From: Phycisphaerales bacterium UBA7708 | GTDB taxonomy: Bacteria; Planctomycetota; Phycisphaerae; Sedimentisphaerales; Anaerohalosphaeraceae | NCBI GenBank assembly: GCA_002482415.1 | Contig: DLFY01000018.1 | Location: 907 to 19,199, forward strand | Length of the DNA stretch: 18,293 nt | Direction of reading: 5' to 3' | Part shown: positions 1 through 5,933 of the stretch, one piece after another | Layout of the letters: each line of letters begins with the position of its first letter | Position numbering within the stretch: the stretch's first letter is position 1 | Notes under the pieces: generated by a model | Told to the model about the DNA's origin: nothing | The model's database searches: none | Seen by the model: only the letters and a program-made list of their open reading frames with translations | Translations under genes and position numbers: made by a program

Positions 1-2
1 AT

Positions 3-932
3 TTAACCGGGGAAACCACCGCACTTCGCCTGATGCTGCCGGCCAGGACCCGGATGGTGGAAAACGAGGCGTTCAGGCAGCTCAAGGATATCTTGGAGAA
101 AGAGGCGTATCGGTTTATTCACAAACAGGGCCGGCATACCCTGTCTTATGACAACTACCTTCGGGCCAGGCAGCTGGGGATTGATCTGCCGGAATCCGAT
201 CCGGTTTTTACGGAGGGATTATTGGCCAATGGAGAATGTTCCCAGCCCATGCAGGTTGTCAAGCCCAAAGAGTTCCCGTTGTCGCGGTGTTACAAGGCCG
301 GAGATCATCTGGACGAGTTGGAGATTGAAAATGCCCATATCCTTGCTGCGGCGGGGAGTTTTAAGGCAAAGAATCTGTTTATCCCGGTTGATATCCGCCA
401 TGCCTATGAAGGGTATAGCTGGGCCAAGCTGCCAGCCGTGGGAAAGGTCACCGTGACACTGGGAAAAAAACTCGGTTCCGGCTGGATTCAGTCCGGGACT
501 GTCGAGGCCTATGAGTCGATTGAGATTGCGGTTTTGACCAGTGATGGCAGGCGTTTTGAAAGCGCGGTGCCGATGGCAGTCATCGAGGTTAAAAGCTCTC
601 CCTGCAGCTGGCTGGAAAAGACCCTCTGTCTGACCCCGGCTGCCAGAACGGACTTGTCTGCCGAGGAAATCTGGTATCACCTGGGTGGTTATCAGGATGA
701 TGGGGATACCTATGATACCCAGTTATCGCTGTTTGAGGAAGACTTAAACCGCTTCTGGGCTGAAATCACCGGCCCGGAAGAATTCCTCCGGGATAAGCTA
801 CTGACGGTGATCTCCGATCTGATCAGTCCCTGGAAACAACTGACCATCGATGTCAATGGAACGATGACCATCCTGCTGGAGGATGGCACACAAAAGTCTT
901 ACAGCCCGGCAAAGATGCCGCGGCAGAAGTAA
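3..932 (+). CDS. C-terminal part of a large protein, probably GHKL/HSP90-like ATPase (5' end outside window)
   Basis: The reading frame is open to the left edge (first full codon at position 3), so the ATG at 33 is probably internal. About 310 residues are visible. The first residues read LTGETTALRLMLPARTR, which resembles the end of a GHKL (histidine-kinase/HSP90/MutL-type) ATP-binding domain, where a Gly-Thr segment precedes a strand of alternating hydrophobic residues. The rest looks like a conserved accessory domain rich in strands, ending in an acidic helical part (EEDLNRFWAEI) and a basic tail. I recall proteins with this C-terminal part annotated as ATP-binding proteins next to DUF2958 genes in accessory islands; that is memory, not a search. 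No membrane segment or signal peptide is seen. The ATPase motifs themselves lie outside the window, so the class is an inference. Confidence 0.6.
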   Translation, partial: LTGETTALRLMLPARTRMVENEAFRQLKDILEKEAYRFIHKQGRHTLSYDNYLRARQLGIDLPESDPVFTEGLLANGECSQPMQVVKPKEFPLSRCYKAGDHLDELEIENAHILAAAGSFKAKNLFIPVDIRHAYEGYSWAKLPAVGKVTVTLGKKLGSGWIQSGTVEAYESIEIAVLTSDGRRFESAVPMAVIEVKSSPCSWLEKTLCLTPAARTDLSAEEIWYHLGGYQDDGDTYDTQLSLFEEDLNRFWAEITGPEEFLRDKLLTVISDLISPWKQLTIDVNGTMTILLEDGTQKSYSPAKMPRQK

Positions 933-939
933 TGAATCC

Positions 940-971
940 GACACGAGCCCTCCCAGGCGAGGGATCGTGTC
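940..971 (+). promoter_or_regulatory. Intergenic hairpin (terminator or mRNA-processing/attenuator candidate)
   Basis: GACACGA (940-946) pairs with TCGTGTC (965-971), and CCCTC (948-952) pairs with GAGGG (959-963). One G/A mismatch separates the two stems and the loop is CCAGGC. The hairpin begins eight bases after the stop codon of the ATPase-like gene and ends 27 bases before the next ATG. No T-run follows, so it is not a standard intrinsic terminator. It may act as an RNA stability or processing element. Confidence 0.5.
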
Positions 972-998
972 ACAACCCAAAGAAATGGAGGTGTTATT

Positions 999-1898
999 AT
1001 GGCCTGGAGACCCACAGAGTATGTAATCGAAGGCGAATTGGATAATACACGGCTGGGAAAAGTGACCGGCTGGATCCAGTTTGCAGGAATTCAGGACAAG
1101 GTTGTCCTGGATTTGGCTGGGGACTTTCACCGAGATATCCGGGGAGCCAGAATCAGGCTTCACGGTGACGGTAACTCCGCTGATGTAGAAAAAGCAGCTC
1201 AGTACATGCAGGGATTTTCTGCGACCCAGAAAGGGCAAGCTGGAGACATAACCGCTGGACTGCCGCCGTGCGACTATGGAGCCGAGGGCAGTTGTTATAT
1301 CGAATGGTACGGACAGGAAAATGGCCGAGTGGTGATCGAACTGGACACCGAACAGGTGGAATTATTAACCCCGCCGATCCCGGCCTGTGAATCCGATCCG
1401 ATTAATCGCAGGCAGCAGGCTGAAAATATGGCCTCATTTTTAAGCAGCATGGCCGAAGCGATGGGAATTCCACCCGCCAACACGATTGTGGTGGGGGATA
1501 CCGCTGCCGTGGAGCATGCCAAAAAAGTATTGGCCAATAATAAAATCCGCGGGATGACATTATTGCCCGCAGAAATCCGCGATATATTGCCCCCTCTTTA
1601 TGCCCAGGATGGCAAAGGTGGTAAGGCCATTGCATATGTACGTTTCTTTACCCCGGATTCACAATGGTATTGGACGGCCACTGAGGGGGAGCCGGTTTTA
1701 GATAAAACAGGCCGTGAAGTAAATTTTACTTTCTTCGGCCTGGTCCAGGGCCATTTTGAGGAACTCGGGTATTTCAGTTTAAACGAGCTGGAGACGGCCC
1801 GGGGACCGATGGGACTGCCGATTGAACGGGATCTGCATTTTAAGCCGACGGCATTAAACCAGATTGCTCCGCATCTGTTTAAGGAGACAGAATCATGA
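999..1898 (+). CDS. DUF2958 domain-containing protein
   Basis: The 299-residue protein starts at an ATG preceded by a strong GGAGGTG Shine-Dalgarno site five bases upstream. Residues about 195-283 match my memory of DUF2958: LPPLY (198-202), FFTPDSQWYWTATEG, FFGLVQGH, ELGYFSLNELE, then RGPMGLPIERDLHF. The N-terminal 125 residues form a second unit with EGELDNTRLGKVTGW and GDFHRDIRGA, a conserved unit I cannot name. A linker of about 60 residues separates the two. DUF2958 proteins are common in plasmids, integrative elements and other accessory DNA, and their biochemical role is unknown. The stop codon overlaps the next start (ATGA at 1895), which implies translational coupling. Confidence 0.85.
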   Translation: MAWRPTEYVIEGELDNTRLGKVTGWIQFAGIQDKVVLDLAGDFHRDIRGARIRLHGDGNSADVEKAAQYMQGFSATQKGQAGDITAGLPPCDYGAEGSCYIEWYGQENGRVVIELDTEQVELLTPPIPACESDPINRRQQAENMASFLSSMAEAMGIPPANTIVVGDTAAVEHAKKVLANNKIRGMTLLPAEIRDILPPLYAQDGKGGKAIAYVRFFTPDSQWYWTATEGEPVLDKTGREVNFTFFGLVQGHFEELGYFSLNELETARGPMGLPIERDLHFKPTALNQIAPHLFKETES

Positions 1899-2158
1899 AA
1901 AAGGGATTTTCAATTATGCCTCCTCCCAAAGACCGCCCGCCGGTATTTCGTGTGATCTATGTGATCGATGTGGGGGCGGGCAATGTCGTCGAGGCGGCAA
2001 AGTGCGCCTATGCGATGATGACTGACTCGGATTCCATCCCGCCGATTTTGGAGGTGATGGATGACCAGGGCAATAAAGTTCGGATTGATATGAGTGAACG
2101 TCTTGGAAAGGATCGACCATGCGTACGAAAGTCTGCAAAATCCTCGAAGAAGTCTTAA
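1895..2158 (+). CDS. Small conserved accessory protein, 87 aa
   Basis: The start overlaps the stop of the DUF2958 gene (ATGA), so translation is probably coupled. The middle of the protein (VFRVIYVIDVGAGN, then AAKCAYAMMTDSDSIPP, then LEVMDDQGNKVRIDMSE) is a strand-helix-strand-strand pattern. I recall it from small hypothetical proteins in accessory islands, where IDV, AA and a PP-V-L-x-V segment are conserved. The last 15 residues are Lys/Ser-rich and basic. There is no catalytic motif, cysteine pair or membrane segment. Function unknown; it could be an adaptor or regulator belonging to the cassette. Confidence 0.75.
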   Translation: MKKGFSIMPPPKDRPPVFRVIYVIDVGAGNVVEAAKCAYAMMTDSDSIPPILEVMDDQGNKVRIDMSERLGKDRPCVRKSAKSSKKS

Positions 2159-2364
2159 CCAGCCTCGATAGCGGCGGGGAACAATCCCGTGCCTTTGCCC
2201 CGGAAATCCGAAAACTCAGAGAGGTTCTTGGGATGATTCAACCTTCGAATCCATTGGTGGAGGACTGTGCCCCGATGGCTGTTGCGGCAGCAAAGCTGAA
2301 CCGGCTGGCCGACGAATCGAAAGGGGTCCTGGTGTCTCTACCGGATCTTCCACCCAGCAGATGA
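2119..2364 (+). CDS. Small accessory protein, truncated by an in-frame TGA (81 aa)
   Basis: A clear GGAAAGGA Shine-Dalgarno site sits before the ATG, which lies 40 bases inside the preceding gene in another frame. The 81-residue product is helical at the start and contains VEDCAPMAVAAAKLNRL. The protein at 2813-3091 carries the matching segment VRDCLSLAVLAAKVRR, so the two appear to be paralogues. The paralogue continues for about 35 residues past the point where this ORF stops at TGA (2362-2364). Here the same frame stays open after the TGA and encodes a matching continuation up to TAA at 2470. The gene is therefore likely broken by a nonsense change, or read through. Function unknown. Confidence 0.65.
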   Translation: MRTKVCKILEEVLTSLDSGGEQSRAFAPEIRKLREVLGMIQPSNPLVEDCAPMAVAAAKLNRLADESKGVLVSLPDLPPSR

Positions 2365-2472
2365 TTTGACGGCACCTATGAGAGGATGTGCCAGGAGTTG
2401 GGCTTTGATGAATACAGCTTGTCAGAGCTATTGCGTTTTATTGCCGACGTCGGCATCCATCACAATCGTTAA
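2365..2472 (+). other. In-frame continuation after the TGA, C-terminal part of the 2119 gene
   Basis: This 35-codon stretch lies in the same frame as the preceding ORF and ends at TAA (2470-2472). It encodes FDGTYERMCQELGFDEYSL followed by a hydrophobic helix. The segment FDGTYERM aligns with LDGAIRVM in the paralogue at 2813-3091, in the same relative position. It therefore looks like the real C-terminus of the upstream protein. Separate translation from the ATG at 2386 (28 aa) is possible, but it has no good Shine-Dalgarno site at normal spacing. Confidence 0.5.
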
Positions 2473-2511
2473 ATCCACCTGACTTTAACCCTTATTCAGA
2501 AAGGAAAACCT

Positions 2512-2826
2512 ATGTCACAAAACACATTTACGCTGGTACTTGAGGAACAGGGACCGGCGGTTTTGCCCCGGCGTGTTCCAGTGACCTGCCTTGTAGAGCA
2601 GGGAAAACTTTGGATACGTCCTGCCGGCTACGGCAACAAGACCTCGGCAAGCGGATGCGGCTATCCGATCAGTTTGGAACTCTGGCAGGGCCGGCTTCGC
2701 CTGATTGTATTTAACGCGATCTGCGATGAAGACCCTCTGATCCTCGACATGGAAAATGCCCTGGAATCAGCCCTTGTCCAAGACGAAAGAGGTCCTTCAG
2801 AAAGGGCACACGATGAGTCCCGATAA
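2512..2826 (+). CDS. Hypothetical accessory protein, 104 aa
   Basis: The gene starts at an ATG with AGAAAGGA just upstream. The protein is mostly predicted strand in its first 80 residues (TFTLVLEEQG, CLVEQGKLWIRPAGYG, ISLELWQGRLRLIVF). It ends in an acidic then charged helix of about 25 residues. It contains two cysteines with no metal-binding spacing and no recognisable domain. It overlaps the next gene by 14 bases, so it belongs to the same transcription unit as the paralogous small proteins around it. I do not recognise the family. Confidence 0.7.
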   Translation: MSQNTFTLVLEEQGPAVLPRRVPVTCLVEQGKLWIRPAGYGNKTSASGCGYPISLELWQGRLRLIVFNAICDEDPLILDMENALESALVQDERGPSERAHDESR

Positions 2827-3091
2827 AATCAATCTGGCGCGGCTGATTTATGAGGCCTATCCGGATGCCGACCTGCTGCCTCTTGACCCCGTTCGGGATT
2901 GTCTTAGCCTGGCGGTTTTGGCAGCCAAAGTCCGGCGCAGCCATATCGGCGATGGCCTGTTTACATTCCTGGTCATTGAAATCCAGGAGGGTGGCGAAGG
3001 CACTCTGGACGGAGCGATCCGGGTTATGCAGCAGACAAAAAAAGATGTCGAATCTGTCTTACAAGCCCTCTGTGCAGAATCCAACAAGTAG
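2813..3091 (+). CDS. Small accessory protein, paralogue of the 2119 product (92 aa)
   Basis: I chose the ATG at 2813 over the earlier in-frame one at 2756 because AAAGGG lies seven bases before it. The earlier start would add 19 residues that merely overlap the previous gene in another frame. The protein is helical, with DPVRDCLSLAVLAAKVRR at about residues 24-41 and then FLVIEIQEGGEG. It closes with a helix of about 30 residues. The DC-x(3)-AV-x-AAK segment and the downstream DG-x(4)-M segment are shared with the ORF starting at 2119. The two probably arose by duplication inside this cassette. No catalytic motif is evident. Confidence 0.75.
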   Translation: MSPDKINLARLIYEAYPDADLLPLDPVRDCLSLAVLAAKVRRSHIGDGLFTFLVIEIQEGGEGTLDGAIRVMQQTKKDVESVLQALCAESNK

Positions 3092-3149
3092 TTCATCAAG
3101 AAAGCATACTACATACATCACAATGAGTTAACTTATGGAAAGGAATACC

Positions 3150-3218
3150 ATGCAAAAACGAGGATACTCTGCGCACAGTCCCCCGTTCAAGTCTGTGACA
3201 TGTTATGTACAACGATAA
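3150..3218 (+). CDS. Possible 22-residue leader peptide upstream of the Ubl gene
   Basis: A short ORF (MQKRGYSAHSPPFKSVTCYV and two more residues) starts at an ATG with a near-ideal AAAGGA Shine-Dalgarno site six bases upstream. It ends at TAA 35 bases before the Ubl start codon. The strong ribosome site is the main evidence, since a 22-codon ORF can occur by chance. It could be a leader peptide coupling translation to the Ubl gene, or the remnant of another small gene. Confidence 0.35.
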   Translation: MQKRGYSAHSPPFKSVTCYVQR

Positions 3219-3253
3219 CCAATAACCATTCAAAAAACGAAAGGAAACGAACC

Positions 3254-3475
3254 ATGAAAGTTTTATTTATCAACAATCTGGGCGGCGGTTTTGCCGATTT
3301 TGTGAATATTAACGAAGGCACCACTGTGGAACAGTTTTTCCATGACAAAATGCCCGATGAAAAGGCAGCCGATTATCTGATCCGCGTCAACCGTCAGCCG
3401 GTCCCCAAAGACTATGTACTTCGGGAAGAGGACCGTATTACGGTGACTCCTGTTAAGATTGATGGAGCAGTGTAA
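3254..3475 (+). CDS. Ubiquitin-like beta-grasp protein (MoaD/ThiS-like Ubl), 73 aa
   Basis: The ATG at 3254 follows AAAGGAAACGAACC; an earlier in-frame ATG at 3200 has no ribosome site and would add 18 unlikely residues. The length and pattern fit a beta-grasp Ubl. A first hairpin (MKVLFINN, then FVNINEGTTVEQFF) leads into a helix, and VLREEDRITVTPVKIDG gives the last strands, resembling the LxxGDxIxxxP end of MoaD/ThiS proteins. The tail is Gly71-Ala72-Val73, not Gly-Gly, so a Gly-ended form would need removal of two residues; the JAB peptidase encoded downstream could do this (inference). E2-like, JAB and E1-like genes follow directly, which points to protein conjugation rather than sulfur transfer. 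A terminator after the gene separates it from the enzymes. Confidence 0.85.
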   Translation: MKVLFINNLGGGFADFVNINEGTTVEQFFHDKMPDEKAADYLIRVNRQPVPKDYVLREEDRITVTPVKIDGAV

Positions 3476-3502
3476 TCCATCTGTGACATAACCTCATTCC
3501 CT

Positions 3503-3545
3503 GAAGGCATCTGCTCATCAATCCTGGCAGATGCCTTCTTTTTTT
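3503..3545 (+). terminator. Intrinsic terminator between the Ubl gene and the E2-like gene
   Basis: GAAGGCATCTGC (3503-3514) pairs perfectly with GCAGATGCCTTC (3527-3538) across a 12-base loop, and seven T residues follow (3539-3545). This is a textbook Rho-independent terminator. It lies inside what is functionally one cassette, so it probably acts as a partial terminator that gives more Ubl mRNA than enzyme mRNA. Confidence 0.85.
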
Positions 3546-3562
3546 GGAAAGGACAAAAACGT

Positions 3563-4624
3563 ATGGACTCAATCTATTTTGCCAATCTGCTGCTTGGGCA
3601 GATCCAAAAACAGCAGTCCCGGGAATATCAGGACCTGCTGAATCAAACCCATAAACTACAATGCCGGTTTGAGGAGTTTATCACTCAAAACCGCCTGATG
3701 GAAAAAGCCATCACCCGTCAATGGATGGCAGCGGCCTACCGCTGCAGGCACCGTATGGATGTGGCGGCCCATGACATCCCCTGGATGCTGTCCAACGTGA
3801 GACAGTCGCTGGACAGGCGGGAACAGAAATTGCCCACGATGACGGATATCCTGGCGGAATTTGACCAGATTGCCGAGGAACTGGGCGAGATATCGTTTGA
3901 TCGAAAAAACCACTGTCTCAGTATTCAGACAGACCCCATCACCCTGGAAGACGTGTTTTTGGGGGATTTTAAGATAGGTCTGTATGTCGACCAGCTTTTT
4001 GAGCTTGCTCGACGCAGACCCTATGAGATTATCGCCTTAAATCCCCATCCGGCCCAAACCTCTTCGGAAGTGACTCACCCCCATGTTACCGGCAGGGTTC
4101 TTTGTGAGGGCGATGGGGCGGCTGCGATCCGTAATGCCTTACTTCAGGGCCGGTTGTTTGACTTTTTCAATATGGTCGTCCGGATACTGAATACCTACAA
4201 CCCCGGCAGTGCCTATATCCTGCTGACGGACTGGGAGGGTGGGACCTGCAGTGACTGCGGCGGACAGGTCTATGAAGTTGACCGATATGTCTGCAATCAG
4301 TGCGACCAGGACTTTTGCGAGAATTGCACGACGGTCTGTTCCATCTGTGAAGGGACCTTCTGTTACGCCTGCATCGGCAAATGCGACTGTTGTGAAGCCC
4401 CCCTGTGCAAATACTGTGTCAAAAAATGTAAGCAGTGCGGCGCATTGTGCTGCGTGCACTGCATCGAAAATGATCTTTGTACCTCATGTCAACAGGAGAA
4501 TGACCATGAAAACAAATCGAATCCAGACCCCAATCCCTCAGAATCCATCCCCACGCCCCAGCCTGCGGTTTTCCCCGACGGCCTGGGCCAAGCTGCTGTA
4601 CTTCCGGGACCAGGGCAACCATGA
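3563..4624 (+). CDS. E2/UBC-like domain fused to a tandem Cys-rich (RING-like) zinc module
   Basis: This 353-residue protein begins at an ATG after GGAAAGGA. Residues 1-100 are helical. Residues about 105-225 look like an E2 ubiquitin-conjugating fold: strands up to IGLYV (138-142), then HPHVTGRVLC (172-181), which mirrors the HPN...G..C active-site strand of E2 enzymes. Cys181 would be the thioester cysteine, and a helical part follows. Residues 229-309 hold about 23 cysteines, including four tandem 15-residue units starting at 244, 259, 274 and 289, each C-x2-C-x4-C-x2-C-x3. This is a probable interleaved zinc treble-clef or RING-like module that could serve as a built-in E3. From about residue 313 the tail is Pro-rich and read through the start of the JAB gene (119-base overlap), so it may be non-functional. 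The neighbours (Ubl, JAB, E1) support the E2 call. Confidence 0.75.
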   Translation: MDSIYFANLLLGQIQKQQSREYQDLLNQTHKLQCRFEEFITQNRLMEKAITRQWMAAAYRCRHRMDVAAHDIPWMLSNVRQSLDRREQKLPTMTDILAEFDQIAEELGEISFDRKNHCLSIQTDPITLEDVFLGDFKIGLYVDQLFELARRRPYEIIALNPHPAQTSSEVTHPHVTGRVLCEGDGAAAIRNALLQGRLFDFFNMVVRILNTYNPGSAYILLTDWEGGTCSDCGGQVYEVDRYVCNQCDQDFCENCTTVCSICEGTFCYACIGKCDCCEAPLCKYCVKKCKQCGALCCVHCIENDLCTSCQQENDHENKSNPDPNPSESIPTPQPAVFPDGLGQAAVLPGPGQP

Positions 4625-5198
4625 AATCGCCGGCTTTGGTATTACTTTGGCCAGGGATTTACTCTATGTGCAGGATTTTATCACTGTAAAGCAGCAGGTC
4701 ACCTGCGTCAGTGTCCAGATGGAGGATCAGGCGGTGGCGGATTACTTTGAAGACCAGGTGGTTTTGGGCCGAAAACCTGAACAATTCGCACGCGTGTGGT
4801 GCCATACGCATCCTTCCGGGATCGCCGGCCCCAGCAATACCGATGAGGAGACGTTTTTTCGGGTCTTTGGTTCCTGCCAGTGGGCGGTGATGTTTATCTT
4901 GTGCCAGGATAATCAGGTCTATGCCAGGCTCTCGATCAATGTCGGGCCTGGAGCCCAGATCCAGCTTCCCGTTCAGGTGGATTATCGCTATCCCTTCGGA
5001 TCCTCCGATCCGGCAGCCTGGCAGGAAGAATTCAAGCGGAATATCCATCCTGTCCACCTGATAAAGGAACCCTCCAAACCCCAGGACAATCCTGCTTTGC
5101 CGGGAAAACAGTCCCCGGAATCCTTTGGTGCCAGTGTGGATGAAGTGGGCATCTTTTCGGACTTCTGGGAGGATGAGCAGGAGGGCCTGTTCCTATGA
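4506..5198 (+). CDS. JAMM/JAB (MPN-like) metallopeptidase of a Ubl system, 230 aa
   Basis: I chose the ATG at 4506 because AGGAG lies seven bases before it; the frame is open further upstream, but only as a shadow of the E2-like gene. The JAMM zinc motif is complete: Glu40 in HEIAGFG, then His100-x-His102 (CHTHPSG), Ser110 and Asp113 (GPSNTD). This is the fold of deubiquitinases such as RPN11 and of bacterial Ubl peptidases. It would trim the Ubl precursor tail or remove the Ubl from targets. Residues after about 165 form a strand-poor, Pro/Ser/acidic extension ending in EDEQEGLFL. The start overlaps the E2-like gene by 119 bases and the stop overlaps the E1 start (ATGA), which implies tight coupling. 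Confidence 0.92.
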   Translation: MKTNRIQTPIPQNPSPRPSLRFSPTAWAKLLYFRDQGNHEIAGFGITLARDLLYVQDFITVKQQVTCVSVQMEDQAVADYFEDQVVLGRKPEQFARVWCHTHPSGIAGPSNTDEETFFRVFGSCQWAVMFILCQDNQVYARLSINVGPGAQIQLPVQVDYRYPFGSSDPAAWQEEFKRNIHPVHLIKEPSKPQDNPALPGKQSPESFGASVDEVGIFSDFWEDEQEGLFL

Positions 5199-5851
5199 GT
5201 ACCGAACGCTACAGCAGGCAAAAGGATATTGTCCCGATTGAACGGATCAGTCAATGTCAGGCCACGGTCATTGGTGTGGGGGCCATTGGCAGGCAGGTGG
5301 CCTTGCAATTGGCCGCTATCGGCATCCCCCGGCTAGAATTGGTTGATTTTGATGTGGTCGAAGAAAGCAACCTGGCCAGCCAGGGGTATTGGCAGGCAGA
5401 TTTAGGGATAGCCAAGGTGGATGCAACCAGCCAGTTATGCCGTCAGATCAATCCGGACCTGGATATCCAAATTAGCGATGAACGCTTTAAGCGGAGTCAA
5501 AAGATCGGCAATTGTGTGTTTACCTGTGTGGATTCCATTGAAAGCCGCAGGCTCATCTGGGAGGCGGTCCAGGACAAGGTCAGCTTCTTTGTCGATGGTC
5601 GGATGGCAGCCGAGGTCCTGCGGGTTCTGGCGGTCTGCGATGCTCAATCCAGGGCATACTACCCAACCACGCTATTTGGCTCTCAGGAGGCCTATGCAGG
5701 CTCCTGCACTGCTAAAACCACGATCTACTGTGCCAATATTGCGGCGGGCTTCATGCTGGCCCAGTTTACCCGGTATCTGCGGTTATTACCAGTGGATGCA
5801 GACCTTCAGGTCAATCTGCTGGCTTCGGAGATACAGGTCACAGGTGGCTGA
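5195..5851 (+). CDS. E1-like (ThiF/MoeB family) Ubl-activating enzyme, minimal form, 218 aa
   Basis: A Rossmann ATP-binding fold is evident: the glycine loop GVGAIG (27-32), acidic D51-x-D53 after the second strand, and N59 with Q63 in ESNLASQ. Lys74 sits in GIAKVDA and Asp113 in CVDSIESRR, all standard ThiF/E1 positions. A likely catalytic cysteine is Cys171 in AGSCTAKTT, before the last helix, as in other minimal bacterial E1s that carry G-x-C-T there. It would adenylate the Ubl C-terminus and pass it as a thioester to the E2-like protein. At 218 residues it lacks the CxxC zinc site of MoeB/ThiF and the C-terminal ubiquitin-fold domain of eukaryotic E1s. The start overlaps the JAB stop (ATGA). 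Confidence 0.93.
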   Translation: MSTERYSRQKDIVPIERISQCQATVIGVGAIGRQVALQLAAIGIPRLELVDFDVVEESNLASQGYWQADLGIAKVDATSQLCRQINPDLDIQISDERFKRSQKIGNCVFTCVDSIESRRLIWEAVQDKVSFFVDGRMAAEVLRVLAVCDAQSRAYYPTTLFGSQEAYAGSCTAKTTIYCANIAAGFMLAQFTRYLRLLPVDADLQVNLLASEIQVTGG

Positions 5852-5861
5852 CCATGACGTT

Positions 5862-5905
5862 GTGCTTAGCGATAGCGCGGTTTGGCTATCGCTAAGCCAC
5901 ATTTT
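5862..5905 (+). terminator. Long hairpin after the E1 gene, probable terminator
   Basis: GCTTAGCGATAGC (5864-5876) pairs perfectly with GCTATCGCTAAGC (5885-5897) across an 8-base loop. It begins about 12 bases after the E1 stop codon. Only a short ATTTTAT follows, so termination may be inefficient, or the palindrome may be a protein-binding site. The 11-mer TTAGCGATAGC recurs at 7403-7413. Confidence 0.5.
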
Positions 5906-5933
5906 ATACCCAACGGGTATGATTATTCCGCGA

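Noticed and set aside
2362..2364. Selenocysteine or general UGA reassignment
   Set aside because: The paralogue has no cysteine at this place, no selenocysteine hairpin is apparent, and TGA is a normal stop in many genes here.
3200..3253. Upstream in-frame ATG extending the Ubl by 18 residues
   Set aside because: It has no ribosome site, overlaps another short ORF, and adds a sequence unlike the start of a beta-grasp protein; the ATG at 3254 has a good ribosome site.
4239..4505. Upstream extension of the JAB ORF
   Set aside because: It is the second frame of the Cys-rich module, and the ATG at 4506 has AGGAG at proper spacing.
3254..5851. PRTRC-type plasmid cassette
   Set aside because: PRTRC loci also combine ThiF, JAB and a Ubl-like small protein, but no ParB-like or other PRTRC genes are seen here, and the Ubl and E2-zinc protein do not resemble PRTRC proteins I know.
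3254..5851. Molybdopterin or thiamine sulfur-transfer operon
   Set aside because: The Ubl lacks a Gly-Gly end, the E1 lacks the MoeB/ThiF zinc cysteines, no other cofactor genes are present, and an E2-like protein is encoded.
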